The notes: a model not told the origin generated them from the letters alone. Counted from the first letter of the stretch, positions 10,909 to 26,109 are shown. The stretch is 64,000 bases of DNA from Helicostylum pulchrum (GCA_025677825.1 JAIXMO010000022.1:372001-436000); one strand, 5' to 3'. Made by a program: numbers and translations.

Positions 10909-12075
10909 TTATTGAGCAGCTGCCTTTTGAGTATCAGCTTCAGGACTCTTGTGTGCCTCTGGATGTAACTTCTCACCCTATATATTTGTTATTATTTTTT
11001 GCAACCCGGGTACTATTTTTTAAATGTTAATTACCTGGATCTTCTTGGCTTCATAGTGAACGGCAGCAATTTGAGCAAGTGTTTGATTAGCAAAGTCGTG
11101 GACCTTTTGTCCTGTAGGTGTTTGAAGAGCAGCAGCGGCTTTTGTTTGAGCGGTTTGAGTAGCAATTTGGACCTTTTCTCCAATCTTGTACTTTTGGTCA
11201 ATGTTGACTGCCTTATCCCAAATACGATATTTCTCATCAAATTGCTTGACTATATATACAAGTTAGTATATGCATCTATAACTTTCCCCCACTCCCATAT
11301 TTCCATAAATCTCTCTTTTTACCGTTTGATTGTAATGTAGATAAAAATCCAGTTAAGCGAGAAGAAACGTTATACTTGTTATCATACTCAAGACCCTTGG
11401 CGACAACGTGATCTTGAAGCATATAACCGTTTGCTAAGATTTCGGCGGCAATGCGAGATTTAGGCTTGGTCTCTTGAGTTTCAGGATCAGAACTATCAAC
11501 AGATCTTTCGGTGCTTTCGGTGGTTGGGATATCAAAATAAGGTGAAGCAATAATATGACTATCATCAATTAAAGCTAAAATAATATTTATGTGTTATGAA
11601 ACGGGTGTGTTACCTTAAAAAAAACTTTTCCCCAACCCCAACAAAAAAATTTTTTTTTTTTACTTACCATTACTTAAGAGAGCAGCTGTTTTAGCAGCAG
11701 ATTCACGTTCGAAATGAATCAATGCAATTTGGTGCTTTTCGTCAGTTTCATCACTGAAATATAAAAAACAAAAGTGTTAGTTACTGTAGCCAACCTTAAA
11801 CATGTAAAAACTTACACCTTTAACTCGAACTCTTTGATTTTACCGCAGAATAAGAAAAATTCCTTAACTGTAAATTTACACAGGTTTTTAGTATCACATA
11901 AAAGTGTTAAGGGTTTATTTGTCTACCTGTTTGTTCAGTAGACTGACGGGCGATTTGCTTGACGATAACGTAGTTGGGAGAAGGAGTCTCGGGGATCTAT
12001 ATCTGCATTAGCATAAGCGCGTTTTTTTAAAAAAAGTATTTTACTTACAGTGATATTATTCCAGGTATTAGTCAT
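10909..12075 (-). CDS. vip1: RRM-domain protein, Vip1-like
   Basis: Seven exons (12075-12049, 11996-11927, 11867-11816, 11753-11668, 11574-11323, 11249-11035, 10977-10909) give a 256-residue protein. The N-terminal 80 residues form one RNA-recognition motif in which the first strand is NTWNNITI, an RNP2-like position precedes VKEFFLFCGKI, and HQIALIHFE replaces the usual RNP1. The middle resembles the Schizosaccharomyces pombe Vip1 family (AAEILANGYMLQDHVVAKGLEYD, then a long amphipathic helix with AVNIDQKYKIGEKVQ). Vip1-type proteins are cytosolic RNA-binding proteins of poorly defined role. The C-terminus is short and ends in Ala/Gln. All introns are 47-100 nt with good consensus. The family call is confident; the molecular function is not established by sequence alone. 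Confidence 0.88.
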
Positions 12076-14275
12076 TATTTTTTTATTTTATCAGAAAAAA
12101 AGTATTTATGCTAAAGAGAAAAGAAATATATTGTCTTTTTTAAGATCCCTCATATTTATAGCTTTTTTTTTCTGAGATCGGGCTCTGACTTGAAAAGGGC
12201 ATGTGAAATCGATTGTCTGTGCTTATTTATGTATCACATTTAATCATTGCATCGCACCTGATTATCTCTCCATTAAGTATTTAGACCTTTGTATCCACGT
12301 GCCTTGATATGACGTACATATAATATAATTGACCTTTTACTCTAAATTTTTTTATACAGTGTAATTTTTTTTTTTGACAGTTTGCATGATAGTAAAAAAA
12401 ATGCGCCTATTGTATTGCGGGGGGAAGGAGAAATACATGACCAAATTATGACATTTGAAACAACTTTATCGGCGCTAAAAAAATCTGGGTTATTATATGT
12501 ATGCCAATATACTTGCAAAAATGTATAGACACGCGATTGTTTTGTTCAGCATCCTATCATCACTGCTTTTATAGAACTATAAAATTAGGTACGGCTAGTA
12601 GACATGTTCTCGGGCTATTTTAAACTATAGTCAGTCAGGTCATAGCTAGAAACATCTGATTCTTTTTCTGCAAAGGCTAGATTTTCTGATACTATAATCC
12701 CAGGGGAATACATTTAACATACAAGAGGCTAGCACTAGTTTCTTGGAAATACTTTCGACAAAAAGACAATCATCGGCAATATATGTCTTTCTTTTCTTGG
12801 TATCTTTATCTTCTTTTTTTTTTCATCTCCTTCCTTGTTGCTTTTTTCTTCATCAATTTTAATGTTGGGTTATTTTTGAATTCCAATGTGTCCAAGCATT
12901 CCGCTTGACTAGAAAAAAAAAATATGAAATCGCCACAAGTGAACTCATCATTTTTTATATAATTTTCGATGGATTTTACAGAAATGAAATATACTGATTT
13001 AGCCCAGACTTGGTTTTCAGCTTTCAATGGATAGGGGGGTTTTTTTTGGGGGAATTTTTGGTACACGTTCTATTTACACGTTCAGTTTCTCCAGGAAGGG
13101 CCCTTATAAGGTAGTAAGAAATTAATAGGTGAAGAAGGAGAAAAAAAAGATGCAATAAATAAGTGATAAAATAGAGTCCAGTTTTACTCACTATGTCATA
13201 TTATACCACTATTTGCTTCATATACTCGTACTTATACCTTGGTTAATCATTTTTATGTACGTAGTAGGTACTTGTTGTTCTAACTTGATTCATATGAACT
13301 CCTTTTTTTTTCAAATGTGCGACACTCTTTAAATTTTTCGTTTTGACAAAAGGTGCAAGTTAAATTTGAAACGCGAATTGATTTTTTTTGTTTGATTTGC
13401 TATTTAAAAAAGCTCCACTCTAAGTATTGGTAGGTTAGGGCCCTAAATCATCGCTCTCAATACCGCCTACTATCTAACTTTATTCTGCCCTCTACCTTTT
13501 GGGTACTCGACCCAAGTGATAAGATTATAATATAAAATAAACGTGCTCGTATGTACTTATATGATTGCCAGCTGAAAAAGCTTAGTAATCTTCAAAAAAA
13601 AGGGTATCTCTTTACTATATGAAACTCTAATAACTCTCAAACATTTGAAACCTTAAACTCCAATCAAGACATAAGAGGTAATTGTTCATTTAATAAAACC
13701 ATAAAGCTAAATAATCGATACAATGAGATCCGAAGCTCTATTTTTGTTTGTGTATCATATCGAAATGACATAAGATAAACATGTAAGTACAAAAAAACCT
13801 TTATACCGAAATTCTATTTAATATCATGTTTAAAGAACTCCTTTCACAAGCTTATGAGTCATGTAATTTACTAAAAAAAAAAATAGTTGCGTGTTAGATT
13901 TTAATAATATTAAAGTAAAAATATTTTTAATTTCGTGATTGATTCAAGTTAAAATTCTTACTACGCGGGCTTTGTGTTACACTAGCATCTATGTGGGGAA
14001 AGCCCTTTTCTTTTGCCAAGTATTATATATGCATATTTTTTTTTCTCGAGTAGTAGGCAAGTAGGTCTAAGCCAGTACATACCGAAAATAACAACTCCTT
14101 ACTCAATAAATAAAGCTCAAATTTTGATCTTGTAACCCATGTTTTACTGTATTTGTACTACCATCGGCTCAGGGCCAAGTCAGGATAAAAAAGGTGATTG
14201 TCTATTTTCCCTTATTACTTTATTTGTGGAAAAAAATAAAAAAAATAAAAAAAAGTACACAGCTCATCTAATAGT
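12076..14275. other. 2.2 kb intergenic region
   Basis: No convincing gene. A minus-strand frame at 12806-13066 is Lys/Phe-rich low complexity made by poly-A and poly-T runs. The stretch upstream of the Vip1 start (12076-12400) and before the SZT2 start (14000-14275) presumably contains their promoters. Confidence 0.6.
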
Positions 14276-17200
14276 ATGGAAAGGTACTATCTCGTTATAT
14301 ATACTTTTCTTATCTTTTCTTCAAGCGTATTTTATTTATTAATAAGCTTTTAAACCAGCGGACCGAAACATACCCAGCTTAATTTAAACGATCCACACTT
14401 GAGTTCATCCAATACTACGAATGGCCTAGTACAAGAAGACGCTTCTACACCAACAGACGTAAAGGTTTGGTATACACTCAGCTCTTTTTTTTTTTTTAAA
14501 AAAAAATAAGAACAATAAAAATAAAATACTAAGAGAGAAATTATTTTAGCTTGTTGAAGCACGTATTGCAATATTACTTCGAAATCCTAACCCTTACGCT
14601 ACTCGCAATGAGCCTACAATGTGGATTCTCGAACATATGTTTCGACCTTTAACAACACGCGACTATGATGTATGATAAATATAATGTATATATAGAACTG
14701 TCTAAATAATACTTTATCGTCTATAGGAGTACCAGTTATTACTTTTATCAGGCAGTATGAAACCTCCCTGGGAAAGAAAAAGAAAAGAAGTACCGCTTAG
14801 AAATCCGCAAGAAAATTATTTTACACATCCAACAGTATCTCCAGGAACTACAGCGGAAGGTACGCCTACACCGCCCGTCATATCCAGCCAGTATTTACAA
14901 CAATCGCCTAATCAAACCGTGGCCGATAAAATGTACATTATGACACCTCGAACTAGGATTCTAACCGTAGCTAAAGAACATTCAATGGTTTTTATGATCG
15001 ATTTAAGTTCAAGTTTAGCCACAATTGAGACAAGTACAGGAAATGTTATGATCGGTAGTGCTTACAATGTGTATGTATTGAAGGACATGTCAAATAGAGC
15101 GTTTATTTATAATGTTTATTATATTAGATTAGAGAATATTATTAATGGATTAGTGCGCCCATTTTCATTAAATGTATCAGATACATCGCCGCCTATTGTT
15201 GTAAGTAAAATATAAAAAAATCGAAAAAATATTGTATAAAATTAACTTTAAACCTCCCGCACAGATGGAGCATATTATTCGTATTACCGTCATTGCAGAA
15301 TGTTCACAATTTGGATCGAATATGAATGTTATACCCATCTTGGCAGAATACCCCACCATGCGCGTATTAATACAGAACGTGCTTGTCTCTGTAAACAACG
15401 TATCGGCCGTTTTAAAAAACCTAAAAGATTCCATAAACACATTTAAAAAAGATTTAGGTAAATTTCGAAAGAAATTAACCATGAAGCGATCAAAGGGATA
15501 TGCGTTGGACGTACGAGGAGACCATGCTCAAACAGTAACTGAGAGTGCAGAGTCAAATTTTTCGTTAGATTCACCTACCAAATCTAATACACAACTTCGA
15601 AAGAATTCAGTTATATCAATCAAGGGAAATGAACAACCGAATCCAAGCAAACATACGCGAAATAAATCAATTACGAAACAAATTAAAAAATCAGATAGTA
15701 ATTCAGCAAAAAAAACTTCTCATCATCATCATTACCATCATAGTTATCAGCATAGACATTCTTCTTCTTCCGTTGTTGGATCGTCGAATGCGGCAGGTCC
15801 CATGAAACGATCAACAGCAAAAGATAAAAAAGATGTATGGGGTGTAGGAAAGACTGGTAGTACACTTTCTTATATTTTACGAGCAGGTTTATTCGCCTTG
15901 AATTTATTACCCAAGGACGGACAACCTTCGTTGATTTTAATGACCGATGGTGTTGTCAAATCAAATATTCAAGATGAGTCTGTCATCCGTCAATTAACTT
16001 CGGAACATGTATCCTGTAATGTAGTCCAAATTGGTCAAGAAAAGGGGTTCTTCCCTAGTCTAAATTTTGGTTTTGTTCCTGATAATGAAATTTTAGAATA
16101 TTTAACAACAGCTACCAATGGTAATTTTATGTTTGCAGAGAATTGTCCACCCATTGTACCATCTACACCCCCTACTACTGACGACTGTAATGAGCTCTTT
16201 TCGGATCCGCCTAATGTGTATCACCATCGATTGTTGTTAAAAGAGATTTATTTGGATAAAGCACATTCATCAAGACAATCCCGAAAGAATAAGGATAGTA
16301 ATAACAGTACGGGTCAGAATAAATCTGGTGAGATCAATAAAGAATCTTCAACATCCAATGTCGTAGATATGGCTCCTTCCAATGTTCGTCCGCACCGTGA
16401 GCATCGCCTGTTTCCGTGGGATCCATTTTCCCAACCGATTGTAGAAGATATCGGTATATGTAAGTTCAAGGAATACTTTTTACCAACTGAATGTTGGCAT
16501 TTTATGCGCGCAAGATTACGGCAAGGATTTTTACTTCATTCAGTTGCCCTTATTGATGAAGCCAAACCAGCCGTGGGAGCTCGAACAACTACACAAGGTA
16601 GATACGCTGGACAGATACTAGACGAAGATAATATTAGCAACACTTATCAAAAGAAAGAATCGGTAGTGATCGTGTTCGTATTACACTGGCAACCCAGTAT
16701 CACTGTCGAATATCGAATTAAATCCCTATGGACATCTTCATTAAGACATTACCTTCGTACACTTTCTTTAAATCAGGAAAGATTAATTAATATACCAGAA
16801 GAACCGCGATTATTGGATAATGATAATATTTTTACTTGTATGCGAGCACCACGCGCACAAATCTTTATTAAATCGACGGCATCGTTTACTCATATGCTTA
16901 GTAACTGGGACCAGTCTCAAAGAAGAAATCAAATGATGGCTGTACAAGGCGCTAAATCAAACGTGGATTTAAACGGATCTCCTGGATCTATAAAGGTTGG
17001 AAAAATGAAGAGGTTATTAGAGCGATTATCAGAAACAGACGGCATGTTGAAACAATTAGTACAGTTTAATTTATCAGAAAAAATTAATACGAGCACTACT
17101 ACTTTCAATGCGGATGAAAGCATTTCGAAGGGAGGCATTCATCAAGTTCAATCAAGTACTTCTTCGGGTGACTGGTCAGCACAATTAAACTATATACAAA

Positions 17201-20200
17201 AGTTTAGTTCGCATTGGGCTAAACTGGATCGGTCAGAACTTCGTGTATTTAATATGTGTTGGTATGACGAACAGTACTTTAATTTAATCATTGGATCTTC
17301 CATGACACCTTACAACATTAAAGACTATCGGCTGGATGGAACTCATGCAATGGGAGCGGAATTCGATGAAATCCAAGTAGCATTAAACTTAATTTATTCA
17401 AAATTAGAAAACTGGTCTACATTTATGAGCGAAGATCAACAAGTATATATCAAGATTTTGAATATAAACGAAACGATTTATTCTTCCAAGTCTCATCCAA
17501 TGGATAAAAAACCTTTAAACGTGCCAATAAATTCGGGTAAAAAACAAATTGTACCTCAGTTTTGTGAACTACGGGTTGTACGTGAAACAGATAAAGTGCT
17601 TTGTATCAAGCTTATGTTTTTTAATATCGATTTACGGCATCGTCATTGTATCACGCAAGAGTTACAAGAGTTACTTCATACTGAATCTCAGCAACATGGA
17701 CTTCATCAAACTCTTGCTTCGTTAGAAATTAAAAATCCAATTGCGAATGGTCTTGGCATCGAAGAAGAAATCGAGTCAAGTACTACTGTTACTTTAGCAA
17801 AGCGTCCGTTGTCTAGTTTACTTATGCGCGACGGTGTTCATTTCTTACCTACGTCTGGCGAACTGGAGTTCGGAAAAGCGCCCGCAACACATGGAAATCA
17901 TGGTCCTAGCCATCCCAACAAGTCATTATGGTTTATTAATCCTGCTCTTTTATTGACAGGCGAATTCATTGTTCGAAATTATCTCTTACAGTATACTTGG
18001 CATTGGGATACTCGCGAAATTACAAACGAAAAGTATTTAAATAATAGGTATATGGTCCCTATCCTTAGTTTAGCATTTGAACATATTGCTGTTACCCGTT
18101 TAGAACAAGTAAGAGAAAAAAAAAATTAGAATACTTTTTTTTTAAAAAAAAAACATTGATTTAAACTATATTTACATAGAAATGGAGCTTGATATCGTTT
18201 AGTAAATCATTTGCGCACTTTTACAAGGAAATTTACTGCTCAGATTCGAATTCAGTGTATTCTGTTCAATACTTTATCTGGAAGGATTTTCCATCTAAAC
18301 GTATCTCTACTGAACTTTGGCTTGAACCCCATTCGGACGAAACGACGCTCAAGTTCCACGACAGTATCAAGATCGATACATTTGAAAAAGATAAGCAAGT
18401 TTTATCTCAATTAACTACGTTTGATATCATGAGTGGGTTCGGACAAAGCCACAGTGGATTTGTTAATGATGCCTTATCTGATCCTATGGAAGTAGAAGAT
18501 GAAGCAAGAGGAATTGTAAAGGTTATGCAACGCGCTTCCTTATTCAATTTATCTTCTGTACTTCGATTAGGTTCTTTTTTATTTGCGTTGTATAGGTGTC
18601 CTAATTATAATCGACACTTTCATCCGGAAGGAAATGATTCCAACATGGTGGATCATCAACAACAACAAGCTGCTGCCGCTGCTACAGCTGCTGTAGCTCA
18701 TTCGATGTCCGCTTCTGTTAATTTATCAGACCCTCAAGATTCAGGTAGTTATGTTCGTAGACGCAATGGAAACACAAGCAGTGGTATTGGTAGTAGTGCT
18801 GCTAGCTCTTCGCGTTCCCGAAATGTTCCCAAATTTAGTCCAGCTGCTTCACCTCTGGTTGCCCGAACTCCGTTAATATGGCACAGCGATCATAAAAGCA
18901 GCACGACCTGTACTTGTCCTCGACCAGATGAACTAATTTGTGCAGAAAAAGATGATATTTCTAAATTGCGTCCTGTGTTTCGAGACATTTCTTTACTTCA
19001 CTACTACGTTGAAAATCTATTGTCTGCAGTTACAGACCGTAGCATGTCGTTAAACAAAACTCCTGTAGATGAATTCTGGTCTTCGATTGTTAAACAACTC
19101 TTACAAACGAAAGATGTTGGTGCGTCTCGTAGTACGCTGTATGTTGCACAGAATTTTAGACATTTGCGTTGCTTTGTCAAGAGTTTTGACCCTTCTGTAT
19201 TTGTGGTTATATTGATTCCTCGATTGGATGCTGTAGTGAAAGGACTTTGTAGTATGGATGCGTCCAATACAATGCCTAGCAAAGAATCATTTGATAGAAT
19301 GGGATTGATGATGTTTGAATGTCACCGTCAAGACTCTAGTAATAATTATAATACTGTACTCAATTTTGATCAAATTAAAGTAAGACCTATTGATCCCACG
19401 TCATCCAAGGATTGGTTAGAAAGTTTAGGGTCTACATTAAGACCGGATTTATCTAGAGGTTACTTTTCAAGTACGGTTATGAACGAGCCACTGTCCGATC
19501 GTACACTTCGATTAATGCAAGATGTCTCCCAAGTTTATTCTCGAAGTTTTGTTAAATCTATCTTTACTTGTTTGTTACATGGACGTGCTATTGATTCTGA
19601 AGACTTTGAAAAGGTGCTTGAAATTTGTGATGAGTCCAATCTGGATATTGATTTAACGGGTTACCTTAATGTACAAACACTATTAAAACGAAGATCAAGA
19701 ACGAGTGAAGAAGAGCTTGTATCAGCTAATCAAAGATTTATATCAGTATTGGGTCATTACTTTGAACCAGTTATTATTTCAAATACAAAATGGACAAACA
19801 TGTATTGTTATCGCCCTCCGTTTGCAAAAGTCGGTCAAAAACTTGGTCTCTCGCTTTCTTCTGGTGAAAAACCTAGTAACTTAGCTGATGTTGTAGTATG
19901 TGCTCAAAATCCATTGTTTGTACGCCTGGATTGTACTTTGCGAAAGCCGGCTGATAATGGTGTTGGGTTTACGGAAATTACGTTTCCTTTGCGAAGTTTA
20001 CCTGTATCGTACGAAGGCGAATCCGAAGACGGTAACCTGTATAACTTTGAACCTGAGTCAATCGGTACAAAGTTTTCGCCTGTGGATTCTGCGGATGGTA
20101 CAACAGCTACACTTCATCTTGTTTGTATGACACTTCCTCAATCTGAGTATGATCCACCAAATGCATTGTTTTCTCACAAAGCTACTTGTCCTGCTGAAAG

Positions 20201-23200
20201 TGTAGCTCCTCATCAAGCGTAAGTACTACACCCATATATACGTATACATATATATATAAATGATCAAGTAAAACTAATTTAGTTTTTTTTAACAGTTCCT
20301 TTTTGGATGCTGATAAGACCCATCGCGCGAGATTACCCTCGTTGAGTCAAGATAAACAAGACGCATTGGTTGAAACGGAAGCACGATTAACTTGGTTATT
20401 TACAGAAGAAATTATGCACGGGCTTCTTCGATCGGGCCCTATCACACAAAACGTAATTCGATATATTGAAGCTCAATTAAAAAAGAAGAACCCGTTTGTA
20501 GATTTCCCAACCACCATGTTTATCCCGTTAGCATTTGTCAAAAGCCAAAAGGAAAGTCGTCGTATGTTCTTTGAAGAGCTTGAAAAGCACGACAAGAGTC
20601 CGTATCGACTGGTTCGTGTCGGTGATTGCTTTTATGCAAGTGATAATGGATCCAATTCAAACTTGGTATCTAAACATGATTTATTGGAGGAAGATGATGA
20701 CGAGTCTTTGTTTGATGGTGAAGGTTTGAATATCACCACTGATATCAGCATGAAAAAATCTGCATCTGTAGCTGCGGCTGATGGCGAACAAGGAAGTGAT
20801 GAGTTTTGTGAGGGACTTGGTATTAGTATTTTAGAGCCTGAAACTCCAGATGAAGAAGACATGGATATGGATACAAAGGATGAACCTATGCGTACACAAT
20901 TATATTGGTTATTATTGATACCTCAAGTGCAAAACGTTCAAATTTACTTTTATTCGAAAATGCAACAGTCTGTTAATCGTTCTGAAATTATTCGTATTAC
21001 AAAATCAATGGTTAATGAAGTCATGGAACGTACGAATAAAATGTCATTATTACAGTATTTACATGATACACGTCGATGCAGGTAATTAATATATAAAACC
21101 TAAATGTATAACAACTTGAAAGTTTTACTTAAAAAATAATAATTTGTATGTAGTAAATATCTTTTAGCACCTACTGAAGATGAAAAACCAATGTCTTCGT
21201 CTGGAGACGAGTCTAGTGATGATGACGATAACTTTATAACTGGATCTAGAAACAATCTAGTAGAGATACTATCTACATCTGGTGAAGAAGCGGCGTTTGC
21301 TCCACCAAAGAAATTTATTCCTGGACAATTTGGTTGTGAGATTGTATTTACAAAGCATTTCCCACTTCATTGGAGACTATCACCCAATGCAGCTTTCAAC
21401 AAGCTGATGACAGATACGCTACCTCCGTTCTTGGTAAAGAATAAGCCAGGCATGTTTGTTATCTCGCATGAAAATGCAGTTGTATACTGTTTCTTGAGTG
21501 AAGTCAGTATCGCGGTACACAGCTCTACTTTGTCTGATACAATGAACCAATCTTTTCTTAGTATCAGCAATAATGAGACAGATGATAGCTACTACATGTC
21601 TCATCCTGAATCCCCGTACGGCTCCTCTTTTGTAAATGGTAATGATAATAATGATGGTCTTGGAACTTCTCAATCGCGTATTCGTCATGCTGCTCATATG
21701 TATACCAAGCACTCGCCTCAAGGAAGTATCACCAGCCAACATATTAGTCCTCGTCACAGTCCTAGTTTCACTGATGCGGGAGTATCAAACTCCTCTCCTG
21801 CTACTGGCAAAAGACATACAGGTCGTCAATATGAAGGACGCGAACTTGTGTTAGAGGTCTATGGTGTTGAATCTGACAGTTATATAGTAGATGGGCTTGT
21901 GGAAATGATTGATTCTCGTATAACTTCTGAGATTACATTAAAAGAAGTTCAACAATTTCTTATTCGCAATCCTAATTCGAAACTATCTCGCGCCGATATT
22001 GAATTTATATTACCGGTTGAAAAGAGTCCGTTGATACAAAAACAATTGTGTATACCTTCCTTGGTGGAAAATACGGTTCAATTCCTAAAAATATTTCGAA
22101 AGAATATTTTATCTGGTTCGTCATTACATGCTATTCATTCAAATTATTTACCAAGTGTAGTGAAACGACAACATGATTTACGTTATAGTAGTTATGGTAA
22201 TAGCGATTTTAATGGTAGATTGTTAGGGGAAAATGCAAACAAGTTGTTATCAGAAGAATGGTCTTGCTTGGATTTATCTTTCTATTACAATTACCTTAAT
22301 CGGGCTCCTGGTATGTATTTGCCTTTCGAGCAAAAGATTGGAGAAGGTGTAGCTGGTATTTGTTTATCGGTGGTTAACGAAGACGATTTGGCATACAACA
22401 AAATTGTTTCAAACTATCCTTCTGGAGGACCAGTCAAAGAAGCCAACAAATTTGATTTGCAAGACCTTACAGCATGCTTAGATTCCGATTTTGAAAAAGC
22501 CAATAATGACGAAAAACTAAGAATTTGCATTGATATTTGGTCTCACTGTAAAATAGATGTCAATCAAATTTATCTTTACTTTTACAAATCGTTCCGTCAA
22601 AGTATTTGTGATTATATTATTGAAAATGCTGTATCGTTTATTCCTAGACAGATTATTTCGGAAACAAACAGTAATTATCAAGAAGAGTTCAAATCGGTAG
22701 CTACATTGCTTATGTTTACATTGCAAAAGGCTTCGGAATGGGAAAGTTCAACAGTAAAGAAAATATCTAGACCGATTCAGTTAACGCCTTGGTATTTCGA
22801 TGGTATTGTACAGCAACTTAAATGTGATTTGATTGATATACACAATTCATTGGAGCCTACAATAGCTAGAACAGTCTTATCTTCAGCTTTACCTGGTTTT
22901 TCATGCGACCCTGAGCCAGAGAACTATAAATTATATACACCTGGATTCCCAGACGAAGAGAATTTTGATGAGGAAAACGATGATAAATCAGAACAAAAAA
23001 AGTCGTACAACATTCCACCTACGTCGAACCAAGGTAAACGACAAAAGAATGTAGAGGAAGTTTCGCCATTCAGTCATGAAAATTATCGGTACTTGGTTAT
23101 TAGCGGTTTACCTGAACTTTACAACAAGTATGTTTTATCCAATCCGAGAAGAAGTAGTACAGAAGTTTTAGAAAATGGGTCTAGAATGGCTAGTCGTATC

Positions 23201-26109
23201 ATGTTTGGAAACGGGGTTAATTCAATTGTAGAAGAGGAACCATCGAGTTACCTCAAAGGAGATGGGTTTAAACGAGATGACACCAACAGTCTTCATAGTC
23301 GACAAGAATCGCTTGCTTCCAGTATCTCTAAAATCTTGCCCACTTACTTGTCCAAACAAAAGAATAGTGACTATAAGGAAGTATCTCATCAACATAGTTT
23401 CTTGGTTTTCACACTTGATTCTTCTCAATTATCCATTTACGCTTACAACTGTTCAGATACGTTTACAGAGCATGTATTTAACAGTACCTACAAAAATGTA
23501 GTTTCACAAGAGACGAGACACTTGGGGTTAAACAATATCTTGCATCAAAAGCTTGGTCTTTTCCATCATACGGATACAATGTCTCGAATCCTGTCTCATA
23601 ACCACGATATCTCATACGCCAGTCTTTCGTCTATGTCTGCATCCGTAGCAAATCCTGCAACCCCTTTGCAGCACAGTGCATTGACTCAGGTGCAAAACTC
23701 CAACAATAGCAGCTCGCGAGTATCCATGTCCCCTAATGTTGTCAACACGATTGGTCGACTTGTGCAGATAGACTCCTCTTCGTCGATACCATCCATTGAC
23801 AGTTTAGCTTCGGATAGACGCAAGGCCAAAAGCCCCGTAGATTTAGAAATTCTTCGCAACCTTGTTACCAACACATTTGATTACAATCATCGATTTAAAG
23901 GAGCAAATAGTCATTTGAACTTGCAGAGGATGATGAGCACAGATAGTTCGTTTCAGCAGCAAAATGTGTTTGAAACAGTTGACAATGCAAAGTTATGTAG
24001 AGCTTATAAATCAAATGCAGAGACTGTGTATACGGCGGTACGAGGAGCGGATGCAAATACCGTACTTCGGGATGTGTATGCAGAGTCCACGGAAGAAAAC
24101 AAAAATAGGTATGATAAAGATTATTTGTTAAGACACGGTGAACCGTACCTGGATATGTACCTTGCGCGATCAAAGCCGTTGGCTGCTCATGAAAAGGCTT
24201 TCAAGGTGTATACCAAATGGGCGGATCAGTATTATGGACCTGGGCATACTGAAACAACAGATGAAATGATGACGGTAGATGAATTAAAACAAATCCTAAA
24301 GGCGTCTCGATTGCTTCACTTTTGTCGAACACCCCTGATTTTTTCGGAAACCAATACTTCTGTATCTGATATAGCGTCTGTGGCGGTCAATGGCGTGTTT
24401 GAAAAATTGTTTAATAAGCCGACTGTTCAAAAATCAGAAGAAATGACGGCGTGGTATGAACGATTGTCTCGTGGATTTATGAAGGAGTATGCGTCTTACT
24501 TGGGAAGTATTGGTATGCACTTGATCGTGTACGGTCCGTCCAATGATCAACAGGATGAAATGGAAGCTTACTTGTCTCATTTTACCATCACTGAAAATTA
24601 CTCTGTTATCTCGCCAGTTGTTTACTTGTTGCAAGTATTTGAAGGTGGATCGATTATGTGTGAGGTAAGACTAACAGGTGCTTTTGTATCCGTAACACTC
24701 TACACTTTACATCGACGATACGGACGGCTTCAATCATCTCCTTATACACAACGAAGAAAAGAAATCGGGCGAGAGAACTTTCAAAGTTTTATGGGAGAGT
24801 GTGATCAATTCAAGCAACGTATTCATGTCAATTCATTTGTATTTGATTTTCACTTGCGGTACATTCAACGTAGTTTAGACGATGTAGAGCTTTTACCTAG
24901 TAATTTGAACCTACTAAGTATTATCAAGAATACAGTGGCGGTGTATGATCGACCGGCTATTTATTCTCGAAATCGAATTATCAACGGCATTTATGAATTC
25001 CCGGTAGAAGAGTCACTTTGTAACTTGTCGTCTTGGATATTAGGATCGGGAACCAAATTGAAACTCAAGACGTTGAAAGTAGATAAGGTACCTGTAGCAT
25101 GTTTTATTTCTTCGGATGATTTATCGTTTGAGAACAAAGAAAGTGACACGAATTCACCGTTTCGATACACGTTGGTTATTTGTCCGGCTGAGAAGCAGAT
25201 GTTTGGTAAATGGAGAGATAGTATTAGTGTACATCGACAAGGAAGCTTTGATATGATGGGATCTAATCCTACGCAAAAGTTGGTGACGCGAATTGTAAAT
25301 ACGGGTAGTAATGACGAGTATACTCGAAAGATATCGTTGCAGTATTTCATATTGGTCACGTATCGTGGAATGGATCGTTGTACCTCCTTTGATAATTGTC
25401 AGAGAGCGTGGTCTGAAGTGCTGAAAGAAAAGCCGCAAAGGTATGCCAACTTTTTAGATGAAGTGCTAGTACCTGAGACATTTAAAATGAATGATGTTTT
25501 CGAGTCCGCCAAATTAAAGATTGACAGTATTATTGATAAGGTATTTATATATACATATATAAAAAGGGGTGGGGGGGGGGAGAGGGAGGAGGAGTGTGTG
25601 TTAACATTAGGGTCAACGAAAATAGCTTAAAAAAAACTTAAAAAAAAATGTAGGCAATTCATTACTTTCACTTGGAATCCGATTGGAATAAATTATATGA
25701 AATTGTTCGACCCAACTTGACAAAAGAATTACCAGAGGACCTTGTACAACTTACGAGCAAATTTAACCCGATTGATCTTGGCGTGGCAGATCCTTCATTT
25801 AATAAATTTTTACAACTCAAGGGCTTGAATTGGAATGATGCATTGGATAATTTGAAAACGTTCTACAAAATGACTTCAGGAGAAATACACATTAGGGATA
25901 CACGACACGTTTTGTTGTTTATTCCAAATGCGGTATCACCAACATTTTTCCATTTTGTTTGTACACCAGGTGAAAAATGCATTGTTACTATTAATACGAA
26001 AGAGGATCAAAGAACAGGACATGGTTTACGTGAAGATGAGAAAATCTATATTAGTCAGCTTGCTACTAATTTATCCTATTATATTTGGAAGCGCGTGCAC
26101 TACTATTAA
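14276..26109 (+). CDS. SZT2: SZT2-like protein, KICSTOR subunit (about 3737 aa)
   Basis: Nine exons (14276-14283, 14359-14458, 14550-14669, 14727-15200, 15265-18108, 18180-20218, 20296-21081, 21154-25540, 25654-26109) give 11214 nt and 3737 residues, against about 3430 for human SZT2. In animals SZT2 is the scaffold of KICSTOR, which recruits GATOR1 to lysosomes so that TORC1 is shut off when amino acids are low. The N-terminal part aligns well: TPRTRILTVAKEHSM, then IDLSSS at about residue 168, followed by STGNVMIG. DLSSS and the later LILMTDG (Asp near 461) look like a von Willebrand A MIDAS. Low-complexity inserts (His-rich near 15720, poly-Gln/Ala near 18655, Ser-rich and acidic patches) are fungal additions. 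The first exon of 8 nt (ATG GAA AG) is the weakest point; the rest of the structure is phase-consistent. The gene ends 176 bp from the convergent Rho GEF gene. Confidence 0.88.

Noticed and set aside
12806..13066. Minus-strand 86-codon frame
   Set aside because: Lys/Phe-rich sequence from homopolymer runs, no splice context, no recognisable motif.
21082..21190. SZT2 acceptor at CTTTTAG (21168) instead of GTATGTAG (21153)
   Set aside because: The later acceptor puts a stop directly after the junction. The earlier one gives an open, phase-correct junction.
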